A stretch of 64,000 nt of DNA from contig CAHIKZ030003450.1 of assembly GCA_903632075.3 (NCBI GenBank), forward strand, positions 1 through 64,000, written 5' to 3'. Every line of letters starts with the position of its first letter. Within the stretch, counting starts at the first letter, position 1. Below, in pieces: positions 43,969 through 55,617 of the stretch. This DNA comes from Acanthosepion pharaonis (lineage: Eukaryota; Mollusca; Cephalopoda; Sepiida; Sepiidae). Made by a program: the position numbers and the translations under genes. The notes under the pieces are model-generated. The model ran no database searches and was not told the DNA's origin. It was given only the letters and a program-made list of their open reading frames with translations.

Positions 43969-44164
43969 GAATCTTTATACATATACATATATATATATAT
44001 GAATCACTACACATCCATATCCATTGGATGCCTCATTTTTGTGCACTTGTTTCTCTTTTATTTATTTTTTTTTTTTTGGTAATTTTTTTCAGAATAATAA
44101 TTATATTTTTATAATATATATATTTCTGTCTCCACATTTGTTTTAAAGTACATAATGCCATGTT
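43775..44164. repeat. (TA)n/(CT)n tract and truncated repeat D
   Basis: TA runs with CTCTCTCT blocks (43,775-43,985), then CACATCCATATCCATTGGAT and repeat D to ACATAATGCCA. Confidence 0.8.
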
Positions 44165-44675
44165 TTGTGCAAACGTGAAGTGGAAAGACTATATTGATTG
44201 AATTGCTAGGTCTGCTGCTAGGAAAATTGATTCCATGTCATGCTAGATAATTTTTCTCACCAGAAACTATCTTATATATTTGTAAGTCTACCGTTTATCC
44301 TCCTTGCTTTGAATATTTAATCCAACGAAGGATCTGCAATGTTATTTGTCCTGACCTGATATCTCAACTTCAGACACTTTCCCACTGCTTACATGTAGCA
44401 TCCCTGTTCCTTTTCTCTAAATACTTTCATTGTTCTTATGATCTATCTTCTATGCTATATAGATTTTTTTAATTTAAGCACAGTGTTAGATTGGTAAGCA
44501 TGCTTTTATAGTTGAAATAGCCATAAGTTCTATGCTAACAGTTTTTTATATCACACATCTCACTTGTAAAACTCTCTTCCGGTTTCTTGCTTCCCAGTCA
44601 ACTTTGATCTTCAAAAATTTAAACGCAATTTCAATAGTTTATCTTCTATCTTAATTCTTGTTTTCTCATTAATAG
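44165..44675 (+). pseudogene. CR1-type LINE RT C-terminal end
   Basis: NVKWKDYID and IARSAARKIDSMS near 44,172-44,245, then in another frame FEYLIQRRICNVICPDLISQ, LQTLSHC and LFLFSKYFHCSYDLSSMLYR (44,310-44,460), the characteristic CR1/Jockey thumb and tail. A stop-rich remnant follows to 44,675, where the Tx1 LINE begins. Related copies: 57,555-58,065 (plus) and 39,170-39,545 (minus). Confidence 0.75.
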
Positions 44676-47118
44676 TCGGGCATACGGGAGTGGAAGCACA
44701 GAAAGACGGTACAGGAGGATCGGATAGATGTGTGAACCACAAACTTCCGCCCTTCCCTTCAGGGAAAGTCCCCTCCGAGACCACAGACTAGCCGCGGCCT
44801 CGGCCCGCCCTTGTACCTCCGACCAATTCTTTTCCAACTGGAGATCAGGACCGAACCAGACGCCGAGTATCTTGATCGGCCCATCCGTCCAGAGGAAAGG
44901 TCCGGGAAGAGAAACTCCCTTCCACGCACCCAACCGCAAGCCCACAGACATATCGCGGTTGATTTTGGCCCCTGTCACCATCTCATACCCACTGATCTGC
45001 TTACTGACTTCGTTAATCTCGGCTCTGCTCGACACAAGAACCGAAACCTCGTCAGCATAGGCAGAATACCTGGCCGAGGTGGAAGCACCAGGCAGCGAAA
45101 TACCGCGTAGGACCGGATTCGCCTTTAACTTGCGAAGGAAAGGCTCCAACGCAAGAACGTAAAGCAGAGGCGATAGCGGACAACCTTGACGAATGGAGCG
45201 AGACAATACGAAAGGCTTCGATCTTACCCCATTCACTTCCACCAGCGCACCGGGGGTCGCATACAAGAGTCGGATCCGTGAGCGAAAGTCGGCTCCGAAA
45301 CCGGCCGCCGAAAGGACAGCCTCCAGAAATCGATGGTCAACCCTATCGAAGGCCTTGGACTGATCTAAATTGATCAGCGCGGCTTCACTGTCGACTTGTT
45401 CTAAGATCAAGCGTACCATATGAAGGTTATCCTGAATAGTCCTGCCCTTCACAGCACAAGTCTGTTCAGGGCCAATCAGACTAGACAGGACAAGCTGCAA
45501 ACGGTTGGCTAAGATCTTCGCCAAAATCTTTAAGTCAGTGTTTAACATCGTTAAAGGGCGAAAGTTCCTAACCCATCCCCACTGTCCTTGTCCTTACGCA
45601 GCAACTTGATGACACCCCTGGTGAAGCGTTGAGGTAAAGACCCTGCCTCATCCAGTGGTTGTACATCAGTTCCAGCAAAGGAACAAAAACGTGCGACAAC
45701 CTCAAGTAAACTTCGTAGGGAAGACCATCTAATCCCGGAGACTTATCCAGGCCAACCTGCTTCAGCGCTTCCCAGATTTCCGACTCTGTTATGGGACCTC
45801 GCACCTAGCCACTTCAGCTGCCGAGAGGCAGGGAAAGTCGGCTAAATAGGCGTCGAACTGAGCAGAGCTCAGACCGGGCTCCCTGGTGAAAAAGCTCCTG
45901 AAAGTAATCTCGAAAGACCTCACATATGCCCGCGTTTGTAGTCACGGTCCGCTTATCCGGTAATGTGACGCACGCTATATGTCGCCTGGCCGCGTTTCGA
46001 TTTTCCTCTACACGCAGTTCAGCGGCCATATTCGTTGCCTCAGAAGACATTCTTTTTAACCTAGCCCTAACTACCAGAGCTTGATCCTTCTTGATAAGCA
46101 AGGAGGCCAACTCTGCATTAGCTAAGACTATGTCCCCACTAACACGGGATTTCACGGCCCGATCAACTTTTTCTTCTAAAGCCCTTTGCGCCGCTAATTT
46201 ATCTAAACTGAGCCGACGACTAAAGTCGGCAGCAAACGTTCGAATCTTTTAGATTTTAAATTGCCCCACCAGGCATTTCCCACAACCGCTCCCGTCAATT
46301 CCCTCTGGATCGTTAGTAGCAGCTGGTCCTGGAAACCCTGATCACTGAAAAGCGAACAGTTCAATTTCCAGTAACCAGCCAACCCAACCTTAGGCTTATC
46401 TAAGTTTACACGGACCCGGACAAGCCTATGATCCGTATAAACTATATAATGGAAACTTGGACACCCTAAGAGCCCTACATCGACTCTCCTAACTAAGACT
46501 CGGTCCAGGTAGCTCGCAAGCGAGCCAGGAGCCGAGCTGCCACTAGTTGTCCAAGTCCATACTACCTCCCGAGGGTGTTCATTCCGGAACTTATCGACGA
46601 GATCAAACCCATCGATAAAGTCCCGAAATGGTTTCACATCCGGTTTTTAGTAATTTTTTGTGCCCTATACGATCTATATCGGGGTCAAGGACGGCATTCC
46701 AATCCCCCGCTAAAACTACCTGACGAGACGTCGTCAAGAACGGCGCGATCTGCCGAAACAAAGCAGGCCGCTCGGAATGGATATTGGGCGCATAAACCCC
46801 AATGAGACGAAGAAGCTTATCCTTTATGGTAACATCCAGCACGCAAAGTCTGCCCGCCGGATCCGCGAAGACAAGGGTACATGCAGCCTTCAAAGACCTG
46901 CTCACTAGCCAAGAGACACCCCTCGAACAACCATCAAAACATGCTGAATAAAGGGCGAACCCCTTAGACAGTATGTCTTCACGATCATGAGAAGAAAACC
47001 GGGTCTCTTGTAAACAACATATATTCACCCCGAGGCGCTGAAGGTCACGAGAGAGCCTCGCCCTGCGAGACTCGGACCTCAGGCCCCGGGCATTCAAACT
47101 AGCTAACCAGAGAGACAT
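44676..47118 (-). pseudogene. Tx1-type LINE ORF2 (endonuclease-RT), 3'-truncated
   Basis: Starts at the ATG at 47,118-47,116, 12 bases past the ORF1 stop. APE endonuclease motifs in the first frame: N9 (SLNARGL), E38 (LQETRF), Y109 (GVYAPN), D139 and N141 (AGDWNAVLDP); the YTDHRLVRV His motif follows in the next frame. The endonuclease nicks target DNA; the RT copies the RNA there. RT (300-codon frame 45,548-44,646): LNTDLKILAKILANRL, D62 of motif A (INLDQSKAFDRVDH), IRQGCPLSPLL of motif B, and YADE (45,059-45,048) where YADD is expected. Frameshifts lie near 46,620, 46,250-46,150, 45,810 and 45,560. The C-terminal part after LYRLSVLPLPYA is missing. Best-preserved LINE of the window. Confidence 0.88.
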
Positions 47119-47129
47119 TGTGAAGCCGA

Positions 47130-48917
47130 CTAGGGTTGCCCTTCAGGATAGAACATGGCTGGGGTGAGGACACCCACAGCTTGTCCCATTGAGCCAGACA
47201 TCATCTCAGTATCGAGCGTGTCATCCTGGGAGAAGCCGCCGATGTCCGCGGGATATGTTAGCTTAAGCGCCCTATAAAGGGATGGGTGAACAAAAAGCGG
47301 GACCCTCCCCTTACATTGCTTGGTTTCATCTAGATTTTCTTCAATGAGGACGGCAGCTGGGGGCACCACTTTTAAGGACGACTTTGCCTCCTCTGTCATG
47401 CCCCAAATCTCCCGCGTACCCGGGCCAGTTCTTACGACGGTCAACAGGGTTCGGGCCTTCTTGAAATTTTCCGGCACCTCCACATCCACCCCATTGATGT
47501 GCCGGAAGTTCCATAAAATTTTTAAGGGCTTCGGGTTTTTCGTTTGCCCGAACACCCTTTCCGCCTGTTCCCGGGATACGCGGCAGACGTCTTCCCCTGG
47601 GAGGTATGGTGGTTTGACTTTCTTTTTCTTTTTTTCTGTTACAACTTGCGATTCTGGGCTTCTGCCCCTTTTCTTAAGAGGAGACTGAATGGGTGTTGAA
47701 ATGGGTGTAGTGGAGGGTGACATGCCCGAAGGCGTCCTCACCGGAGAAGGTTTTGAAGAAAATGTTTTTGACGGTGAGTTTGACAGAGATTTTGGTGGAT
47801 GTGGTCTCATAAAAATGTTTTTATTTGATGAAGGGGAAGACGGGGCAGAGGATAGGGGGCCCGGTGCCCCCAGCGACTTTTTATCTTTAACCCGCTTGGC
47901 CTCTAATTTCTCCTTCAGTTTTTTCAAATCTAGTATTTTCTTCCAACTCGGCTCATTCATTTTCTGAGTTTCGCTTACGTTCTTTTCATACGATGTCGAG
48001 GCGTCGCCCTCAGAGCTGGTAGAGGGAATGGGGCTGTAGGTGACTTTGTCCCTGGTGTCATGTTGGGACTGAGGAACCGCTGTTTGGGTCTTCCCCTTGC
48101 CCCTAACCACGAGGTGCCATTCCCCCTCCCCCTTCTCTTTAACCACACTAGTGGCAGGCGTTGGTTTCGGGGGCAATGTGGGATTGGACCCAACCGAGGG
48201 ACTTTGCCCATCGGTCCGCCTCGCAGCTAGACCCATTACAGGTGCCGCGGATTTTTCCTTATCGGCCAAGGGGGAATTTTGGTCACCTACGACCGGAACT
48301 CCAGGGGCCTTCTTCCCTGGGCAGGAGGAGGAAAGGTGACCAGTCTCTCCACACCTCCAGCAAGTCGGACGCCTACCAGTCACTATGACCGGCATTTTCC
48401 GGTCGCCTAACACCAAACAGTTGGGGACTTGAAGGCCTCTTGATCGAGCATGATGTCAAAAAAGTCCATCCCCTGTTCAGATTGTCGGAGAGAGCCCTAA
48501 AATCTGGCCGTACTGCATAAAAAAATGCAGCCAGAAGTCTCTCCTGAAATTTGAGGAGGAACCTCAAAACGGCCACCCTGGTCCGCCTGCGGCCTTCATA
48601 TTCAGTTCTCAAAATTAGATCTTTCGTGATTAATTCCTTCTTGGCCATAGCCAGGCAATCTTCTGGTGTGGGCAGCAGAATGTCCCACATGAAAAAACCC
48701 GTACCCTTAATAACTCTTTGGGGTTTTATCCCCAGGGACAAAAGTGATTTGATCACAGTGTCTTTTGTGGAGCGACAAATCTTTCGGTTTTTCTTGTCGA
48801 CCACAAAAACGGTCACCATTCTCTTTGAGAACATATCGATTCCCGGACATCATCGACGAACCCATCTTTATTAACAAGATGGGCGTAACTTTTCGCCTTA
48901 TCCAGGAAATCCGCCAT
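47130..48917 (-). pseudogene. Tx1-type LINE ORF1 (gag-like, CCHC), frameshifted
   Basis: ORF1 proteins bind LINE RNA. I place the start at the ATG 48,917-48,915 (MADFLDKAKSYAHLVNKDGF). A shift near 48,830 leads to RMVTVFVVDKKNRKICRSTK and GTGFFMWDILLPTPEDCLA (48,834-48,373 frame), more shifts follow near 48,580-48,420, and then a 428-codon open frame (48,416-47,130) holds a CX2CX4HX4C zinc knuckle (C19, C22, H27, C32), a long Ser/Pro/Lys-rich linker, GEDVCRVSRE, NFRHINGVDVEVPENF and TVVRTGPGTREIW, ending GVLTPAMFYPEGQP. The last frame is open over 1.29 kb, so decay is recent. The linker sequence differs strongly from the palindrome-arm copies, so this is a different subfamily. Confidence 0.82.
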
Positions 48918-49925
48918 GTTCAGAATACAACTAGGTGGGGGGGACTTCCAGCAAGAGGGCAACTCCTCTTTCGTCTTATTTTGCGCCTCTTTAGGCACTT
49001 GGTCTTGTTTAGAAGCATCTCCTTTTTTGGAGATGCTTTTGTTTGTTTTTGGGCTGACATCAGCCCGCTTTTCAGTTTTCTTTTCAGAGTGGTCGGCTTT
49101 ATCGGCCGAACCAAACAGGTCTTTTTTCACATTGGCCCGACTATTGCCGTCGGTTATGTTGTAAAAAAATGTGGAAACTACCACCTGCGGGTTTTCAAAT
49201 TCTTCACAATCACGGGGAGAGGAGTTGGGGAAAATATAAAAATATAAAATAAATAAAGAAAGCCTGGATAACCCAGGAAATAAAAAGATAAACAGAAAAA
49301 AAAAACCGGAAAGAAAATAAACAGGTAAGTCTTTTTTAAACAACAAAAAAAAAATAATAAAAAATGGCGCCCGAAGGCAGCCGAAAATCAAAGAAAAAAC
49401 AAAAACGTCCTCTTTTTTTTCAAAAAACTTTCAAATGTACTAAAAAAGAATAAAAAGATAAAGTTTTTCAGGCTGACGCCGCTAAAGAAAATGAATTAAA
49501 AGAAAAATAAACTAGTCAAACGTAAACAAAGAAGGAGAGAAACCGACTGACGTCGCTAAAAAAATAAAAATTAAACAAAAAGGTTCTTTTTTTTTTTTCT
49601 TTTGTCTAAACTGTTCCGCTTTTTTTTTAACTGATAGAAAAATAAACAAAAATAAAAAAGCAGTCGTCCGGTAAGACTTTGTCAAACCGGACTAAAAAAA
49701 GAAAAAATGTGGGCCGAAGCCCAAAAACAAATTAAAAACAAACAAAAGAAATGGAAAAAATTAAAAGAATGAAACTAAAACAATAACTTATCAGAAAAAA
49801 GGTCCGGTGTTTTCAAAAAAGGTTCGTCCAAATAATGAAGCAAAGCAGATGAAAAGGAACAGTCTTGCCACACAGTACAGAAAAATCAAAAAACCGAGGT
49901 CAGAATAACAGTCAAACACTGTCAA
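48918..49925 (-). other. Probable LINE 5' leader (A-rich on plus)
   Basis: Upstream of ORF1. Up to about 49,240 the ORF1 frame stays open with a Lys/Ser-rich stretch (KADHSEKKTEKRADV, KTNKSISKKGDAS), so ORF1 may start further upstream. Beyond that the plus strand is A-rich, with GACGCCGCTAAAGAAAA and GACGTCGCTAAAAAAAT about 78 bases apart, hinting at short leader repeats. It ends where PLE sequence begins. Confidence 0.45.
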
Positions 49926-50430
49926 AAAACCAGTTCACACTGAAATCCATCGCACAAGTTGGATTCTTTATAAAATGATCCGCAATGAAAGACCCATACG
50001 TGTTACGAATGGTATCGCCCAAAGAAAATTTTTTGTTTAGTATTATCGCAGGTACGTGTTGTTTAATTCTCACGTCCAACCGCTGTGTCGTTCTACCTAT
50101 GTAGTCGCATCCACAACTACATTTGAAATAGTAAATAACAGAGTTAATATGGTGGGGGGGGGTAGAACATCTTTACACATAGATGAAAGTATGGACTTAG
50201 TTTGAAAGACAACACGATTGAACAATGTTCAACGGATAGCCATTGTTCACAAAGATCTCAGTTAAACAACTGATTTCATGTTTCAAGGTGTCATCCGAAC
50301 AGATCATTAACGCCCTATTGAACAAGGGTCCTAATCAAATTAATCTTTTGTTGTTTAGGACAAAAGGAGTCCCAACGGGTATATAGTTCTGTAAAAGTAG
50401 ACTTCCTGTACACAGAGGTAATAAACAAGG
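49926..50430 (-). pseudogene. Penelope-like element: RT end and GIY-YIG piece, internally deleted
   Basis: Minus strand, from 50,430 down: RKSTFTELYTRWDSFCPKQQ (RT C-terminal region), a frameshift near 50,318, RALMICSDDTLKHEIS and EIFVNNGYPLNIVQ, then at about 50,213 a jump that omits the linker and goes straight to VVFQTKS-equivalent and GIY-YIG sequence (see the plus copy). Together these are diagnostic for Penelope-like elements, which prime reverse transcription with a GIY-YIG nick. Frameshifts and the deletion make it dead. 49,926-50,213 is the left arm of an inverted repeat with 50,605-50,892. Confidence 0.82.
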
Positions 50431-50436
50431 AAGGAG

Positions 50437-51015
50437 ATGAAGGTTATTCGAGATGAGACCGCCAGGTTCAACAAAATCAAACCTGCTTCAGTAGGTAAAT
50501 GTCCGGTCTATCTTCGTTTACCGTGGTTGGGTAAGATTAGTGAATCCTTCGCTAAGCGTATTTCATGTAGTTCACGTGAGTGTTATTTTGCAGCGAACGT
50601 TCGTGTTGTCTTTCAAACTAAGTCCATACTTTCATCTATGTGTAAAGATGTTCTACCCCCACCATATTAACTCTGTTATTTACTATTTCAAATGTAGTTG
50701 TGGATGCGACTACATAGGTAGAACGACACAGCGGTTGGACGTTAGAATTAAACAACACGTACCTGCGATAATACTAAAACAAAAAATTTTCTTTGGGCGA
50801 TATCATTCGTAACACGTATGGGTCTTCCATTGCGGATCATTTTATAAAGAATCCAACTTGTGCGATGGATTTCAGTGTGAACTGGTTTTCCGTTTGGCCA
50901 GTTCGCACTCACTTTTCCATCTTAAGGTGCTGGAGTCGCTTTACATCAGGTCTAGGCAGCTTGCTCTTTGCAAGCAGAGAGATTGTTTGCTTGGACTTGC
51001 TGTTCTGCGATTCTA
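50437..51015 (+). pseudogene. Penelope-like element: linker and GIY-YIG endonuclease
   Basis: A 77-codon frame (50,437-50,670) holds KCPVYLRLPWLGKISESFAK, SSRECYFAANVRVVFQTK and CKDVLPPPY, the PLE linker. A one-base shift gives YYFKCSCGCDYIGRTTQRLD with the YIG motif and the Arg of GIY-YIG nucleases, then RIKQHVP. Further shifts lead to the C-terminal HLKVLESLYIRSRQLALCKQ-like tail near 50,915-50,975. The first GIY residues are replaced by VIYYFKC, as usual in PLEs. Disrupted by at least three frameshifts. Confidence 0.85.
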
Positions 51016-51137
51016 GCAGCTTGGTTGGTATAATTTTAATATATATATATATATTTTTTCCTTCCCTGTCCATTCATTCATGTCACCAATGACAGACTTT
51101 TTCTTTTCCTCATAATCTAAATTCCCCGTTAGCAGTT

Positions 51138-51170
51138 CTGACGAGAGGGGACGAAACCGGTCGACTGGTG
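51138..51170 (+). ncRNA. Degenerate hammerhead-like motif downstream of PLE
   Basis: CTGACGA (51,138-51,144), GAGGGGAC with almost no stem II, GAAA (51,153-51,156), stem III CCGG/CTGG with TCGA loop, then TG, which is not a cleavable triplet. About 120 bases after the GIY-YIG frame, where PLE terminal hammerheads are expected. Probably decayed. Confidence 0.35.
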
Positions 51171-51234
51171 TGTTTTATTTTAAACTTATCATGGCCTACA
51201 ATACTACATTTCTAGTTTTTAATGCCTTAATATG

Positions 51235-51580
<346 letters not shown>

Positions 51581-51745
51581 ATATACAGAAAAAACAAACA
51601 AAAATCTTAATATGCAATTATGCAGTATTAATGTTGATATAAAGTCAACGTCGGACGTTTCGGTTTATTTTAGACCATCTTCAGGGCATTTTCATTTAAA
51701 CATAATAATTGCATATTAAGAATTTTGTTTGATTTTTCTGTATAT
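51581..51745 (-). mobile_element. 165-bp foldback element with hammerhead-like centre
   Basis: Arms of about 42 bases: 51,581-51,622 (ATATACAGAAAAAACAAACA and AATCTTAATATGCAATTATG) and 51,701-51,745, reverse complement with few differences. The 78 bases between contain a hammerhead-like core on minus (51,684-51,647). Could also be the end pair of a tandem PLE-type terminal repeat. (TA)n lies on the left edge. Confidence 0.62.
51647..51684 (-). ncRNA. Hammerhead-ribozyme-like core, family 3
   Basis: On minus: CTGAAGA (51,684-51,678), one base, stem II GGT/ACC with nine-base loop, GAAA (51,661-51,658), stem III CGT-CCG-ACG (51,657-51,649), then TT. GUU would be the cleavage triplet (after 51,647). 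All core boxes are present and the arms of the foldback could extend stem I. Confidence 0.52.
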
Positions 51746-51829
51746 TTTTCTACATACTGTTGCATCTATATCCATATATTTGCTTATATACGTATATATA
51801 TACATATACATAGAAACATATATAAAGTT

Positions 51830-51965
51830 ATAAAGTAATATAGTCTATTAAAACTAAACAATGAAAATATTTTAAAATTTTAAAGTTGTAATTTTGAAAT
51901 TGTAATTAAAATTGTAGTTAAATTGAATGAATTCTAACCTAAATTTTTTTTTAAATAATACTACA
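51830..51965 (+). repeat. Satellite B piece
   Basis: TAATATAGTCTATTAAAACT to GAATTCTAACCTAAAT. Confidence 0.75.
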
Positions 51966-52009
51966 CGCACTAAAAAATAATCCAAAAAAACACCTATAGT
52001 AAAATAAAA

Positions 52010-53202
52010 TTGCGTAAAAACTTGATCACGCCCTGGTGAAGCGTTGGTATATAACCCTGCTTCATCAAGTTAAAAAAATATGTGCCATCAGCGGAACAAA
52101 AACGGGCGACTGCCTCGAGTACACTTCATACGGAAGACCATCTAGTCCCGGTGATTTGTGAAGGCCAACCTGTTTCAGCGCTTCCCAGATTTCCGACTCT
52201 GTAATGGGACAGTCGCATATAGCTGTTTCAGCTTTTATTCAGCTGCCTCGAGGCAGGGAAAGTCAGCTAAATTGGCGTCGAACTGAGCAGGGCTCAGACC
52301 TGGCTATAATTTAAAATTTTATCCTGAAACTAGTTTTTGAAAAAGCCTCGCATATGCCCTCGTTTGTAATCACAGTCCGATTATCCGGCAATTTTCGCAT
52401 GCAATATGTCGCCGTGATGCATTCGAGCTTCCTCTGCGCGCAATTCAGCGGCCATATTCGTTGCCTCAGAGGACATTCTTTTTAACCTAGCCCTAACTAC
52501 CAGAGCTTGATCCTTCTTGATAAGCAAGGAGGCTAAAGCTATGTCCTCACTAACACGGGATTTGACTGCCCGATCAACCTTCTGCTCTAAAGCCGTTTGC
52601 GCCGCTAATTTATCTAATTATCTTGTTCTAATTTTGGATTTTAAATTATCCCACCAGGCATTTCCCACAACCGCTCCCGTCAGTTCCCTCTATATCATTA
52701 GTAGCAGCTGGTCCCGGAAATCTTGCTCACCAAATAATGATGAGTTTAATTTCCATTCGCCAGCCATCCTAATTTTTTTAGGTTTATCTAAGTTTACACG
52801 GACCCGGACAAAACCTATGATCCGTATAAAATCTGAAGATGAAGAGAAACTTGGACAACCCTAAGAGCCCTACATCGACTCTCCTAACTAAGACTCGGTC
52901 TAGATATTTAGCCGAGCCGCCACTTTTAGTCCAAGTCCACACTACCTCCCGAGGGTGTTCGTTCCGGTACTTATCGACAAGATCAAACCCATCGATAAAA
53001 ATCCCGAAACTGGTTTAACTGTTGTTAGTACCCGAAATTGGCCCTAAACGATCTATATCGGGATCAAGGACGGCATTCCAATCACCCACTAAAACTACAT
53101 CGTGATGTCGTCAAAAACGCCTCGATCTGCCGAAACAAAGCAGGTCGCTTCAGAATGGGCATTGGGCGCATAAACCCCAATGAGACGAAGAGCCTTATCC
53201 TT
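52010..53202 (-). pseudogene. Tx1-type LINE ORF2 fragment with A/T-replaced patches
   Basis: Matches 23,090-24,095 and part of 46,640-46,830: endonuclease end, linker and first RT segment (DKSPGLDGLPYEVYL equivalent near 52,165-52,120). Unlike the palindrome arms it keeps the endonuclease part at 53,000-53,200 (ERPALFRQI, GDWNAVLDPDIDRI). The 5' edge at 53,202 (GGATAAGGCTC on minus) abuts satellite A, the 3' edge abuts satellite B at about 51,965-52,010. Many short stretches are replaced by A/T-only sequence. Confidence 0.8.
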
Positions 53203-53640
53203 CGATCAAATTATATTGATTTCATTGTTTAGTTACAAAAATTTTGACAAAGTTATTCTACAAATTTTATGTTTTCCAAATTTTGAAAACATAGTGATTT
53301 AGGTGTAAAAATAGATGTTTTATCCACATTTTTAGACGTTTTTAACGCTTGCTTTAAAATTTAAATAACTCTTCGGAAATATTAGAATGTCAATGAAATT
53401 ACTGAAAATCGATATGCAATCGTTCAAAATATACTGATTTTCGGGATTCTAGTTTCAAAATGTTTTGACAAAGTTATATTAGAAATTTGATGCTTTACAA
53501 AGGTTTGAAATACATACAAAAAACCAATCTATTTTAATTTTTTTTTCATTAAAACATAAAATTTAAAATATTTTTTAATAAATTGAAGAGTTATTTAAAA
53601 AAATAAAAGATTAAAAACATTAAAAGATAAAATTTGTAAT
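53203..53640 (+). repeat. Satellite A, about two units
   Basis: GATCAAATTATATTGATTTC, AACGCTTGCTTTAAAATTT, GAAAATCGATATGCAATCG and GCTTTACAAAGGTTTGAAAT blocks; follows LINE directly. Confidence 0.8.
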
Positions 53641-53975
53641 ATAACTTTGACAAATCGGAAAAAAATTCTAATATATTTTAATACTATTAAATGAGACATA
53701 GTCTATAAAAAACAATTAATGAAAATATTTTTAAAGTTGTAATTAAAATTGTAGTTAATTAAAATGAATTCTAACCTAAATTTTTTTTAAATTGTAATTA
53801 AATAAATAAAGTTTTTAAATTAGAGAACCATTTTTAGCTATTCATTTAAAAGATAAAAATTTTATTTAAAAAATATTTAAATATAAAATTTTTAAAAATC
53901 GAAATTATACTTGATAAAAAAAATAATTTTACAGACGGTGAGTAACTCTGACACATTTTAATTCTATTAAAGGAA
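53641..53975 (+). repeat. Satellite B unit
   Basis: GAGACATAGTCTATAAAAAA to ACGGTGAGTAACTCTGACAC; follows satellite A as at 5.96 kb. Confidence 0.8.
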
Positions 53976-54433
53976 TATATATATGAAACTATATACATAT
54001 ATATATATGAATCTATATTATATATATATATATATATATGAATCTATATAAACACATTATATATATATATATTAAAAGAAAATATATTCTAAAAAGCTAA
54101 TAATGAATATATTTTACAGTTATAATTAAAATTGTAGTTAATAAAATAAATCTAATACATATAATATATATGGATCTATATACATATATATATATATACA
54201 TATATAGATATGGATATATGAATCTTCAATTCTATATATATATATATGAAACTATATACATATAAATATATGAATCTATACATATATATATATGAATCTA
54301 TAGGACACACAGTTATATATATATATATGAATTTATATACATATATATATACATATGTTTCTATATGCATATATATATACATATATATATATGAATCTAT
54401 ATATATATATATATATATGCATATATATATGAA

Positions 54434-54472
<39 letters not shown>

Positions 54473-54474
54473 GA

Positions 54475-54547
<73 letters not shown>

Positions 54548-54605
54548 TCTATAAAAATATATATATATATATATATAAAATATATATATATATATATATA
54601 AAAGT
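53976..54605. repeat. (TA)n tract with TATGAATCTATATACA
   Basis: Compound TA repeat interrupted once by a satellite B piece (54,080-54,155). Confidence 0.88.
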
Positions 54606-55510
54606 TTATAAACACAAATAATGAAACTTTTTAAACAATTAATTAAAATTGTAATTAATTAAAATGAATTCTAACCTAAAAATTTTTTAAATTGTAATTA
54701 AATAATGGACAAAATTGACTATATCAGAGAAATGATTTAGCTACTTTTGCCGTAATGAAAAAAAAAATTTACTTAGAGAATATTTAAATATAAAATTTCA
54801 AAAATCGCAATGTAAATATAATTGATACAGAAAAATAATTTTACTGACTGTTAGTAAATATACACATTATTTTACTTGTATTAATGAATTATAGTCTATA
54901 AAATCTAATAATGAAAACAATTTAATGTTGTAATTTAAATTGTAGTTAATTAAAATGAATTGAAACCAAAACTTCTTTTAAATTGTAAGTAAATAAATAA
55001 ATAAAGTTTACTAAATCAGAGAAATGAAGTAGTTTTGGCCGTAAAGATAAAAAATTTTCCTTAATAAAATTATTTAAATATAAATTTTTTTAAAAATCTA
55101 TATTATGCTTGATACAGAAAAATAATTTTACTGACTGTTAGTAACTCTGACACATTTTACTTCTATTAAATGAAATATAGTCTATAAAAACTAATAATGA
55201 AAATTTTTAAAGTGGTAATTAAAATAAACATAAACTTCTTTTGAATTGTAATTAAATAAATAAAGTTTACTAAATTAGAGAAATGAAGTAGCTATATTTG
55301 CCGTAAAGATAAAAAATTTTCCTTAAATATATTAAAATATAAAAATATCAAAAATCGTAATATAAATATACGTCATAAAGAAAAAACATTTTACAGAAGG
55401 TAAGTAACTCTGATGCATTTTACTTCTATTAAATGAAATATAGTCTATCAAAGCTAATAATGAAAATATTAAAAAGTTGTAATTAAAATTGTAGTTAATA
55501 ATATAAATCT
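54606..55510 (+). repeat. Satellite B array, about 3 units
   Basis: TCTAT of the marker at about 54,894, 55,181 and 55,444 (periods 287 and 263). Confidence 0.85.
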
Positions 55511-55579
55511 AATACATATATATATATATGAATCAATATACATACATATATATATATATAGATATGGATATATGAAAGT

Positions 55580-55617
<38 letters not shown>

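Noticed and set aside
48097..48388. Plus-strand frames of 75-80 codons over LINE ORF1
   Set aside because: Shadows of the 428-codon minus-strand ORF1 frame.
48813..49391. 192-codon minus frame with a hydrophobic N-terminus resembling a membrane protein
   Set aside because: The FFF/LLF-rich start is a translation of the A-rich LINE leader; only the Lys/Ser-rich end and MADFLDKAKS belong to ORF1.
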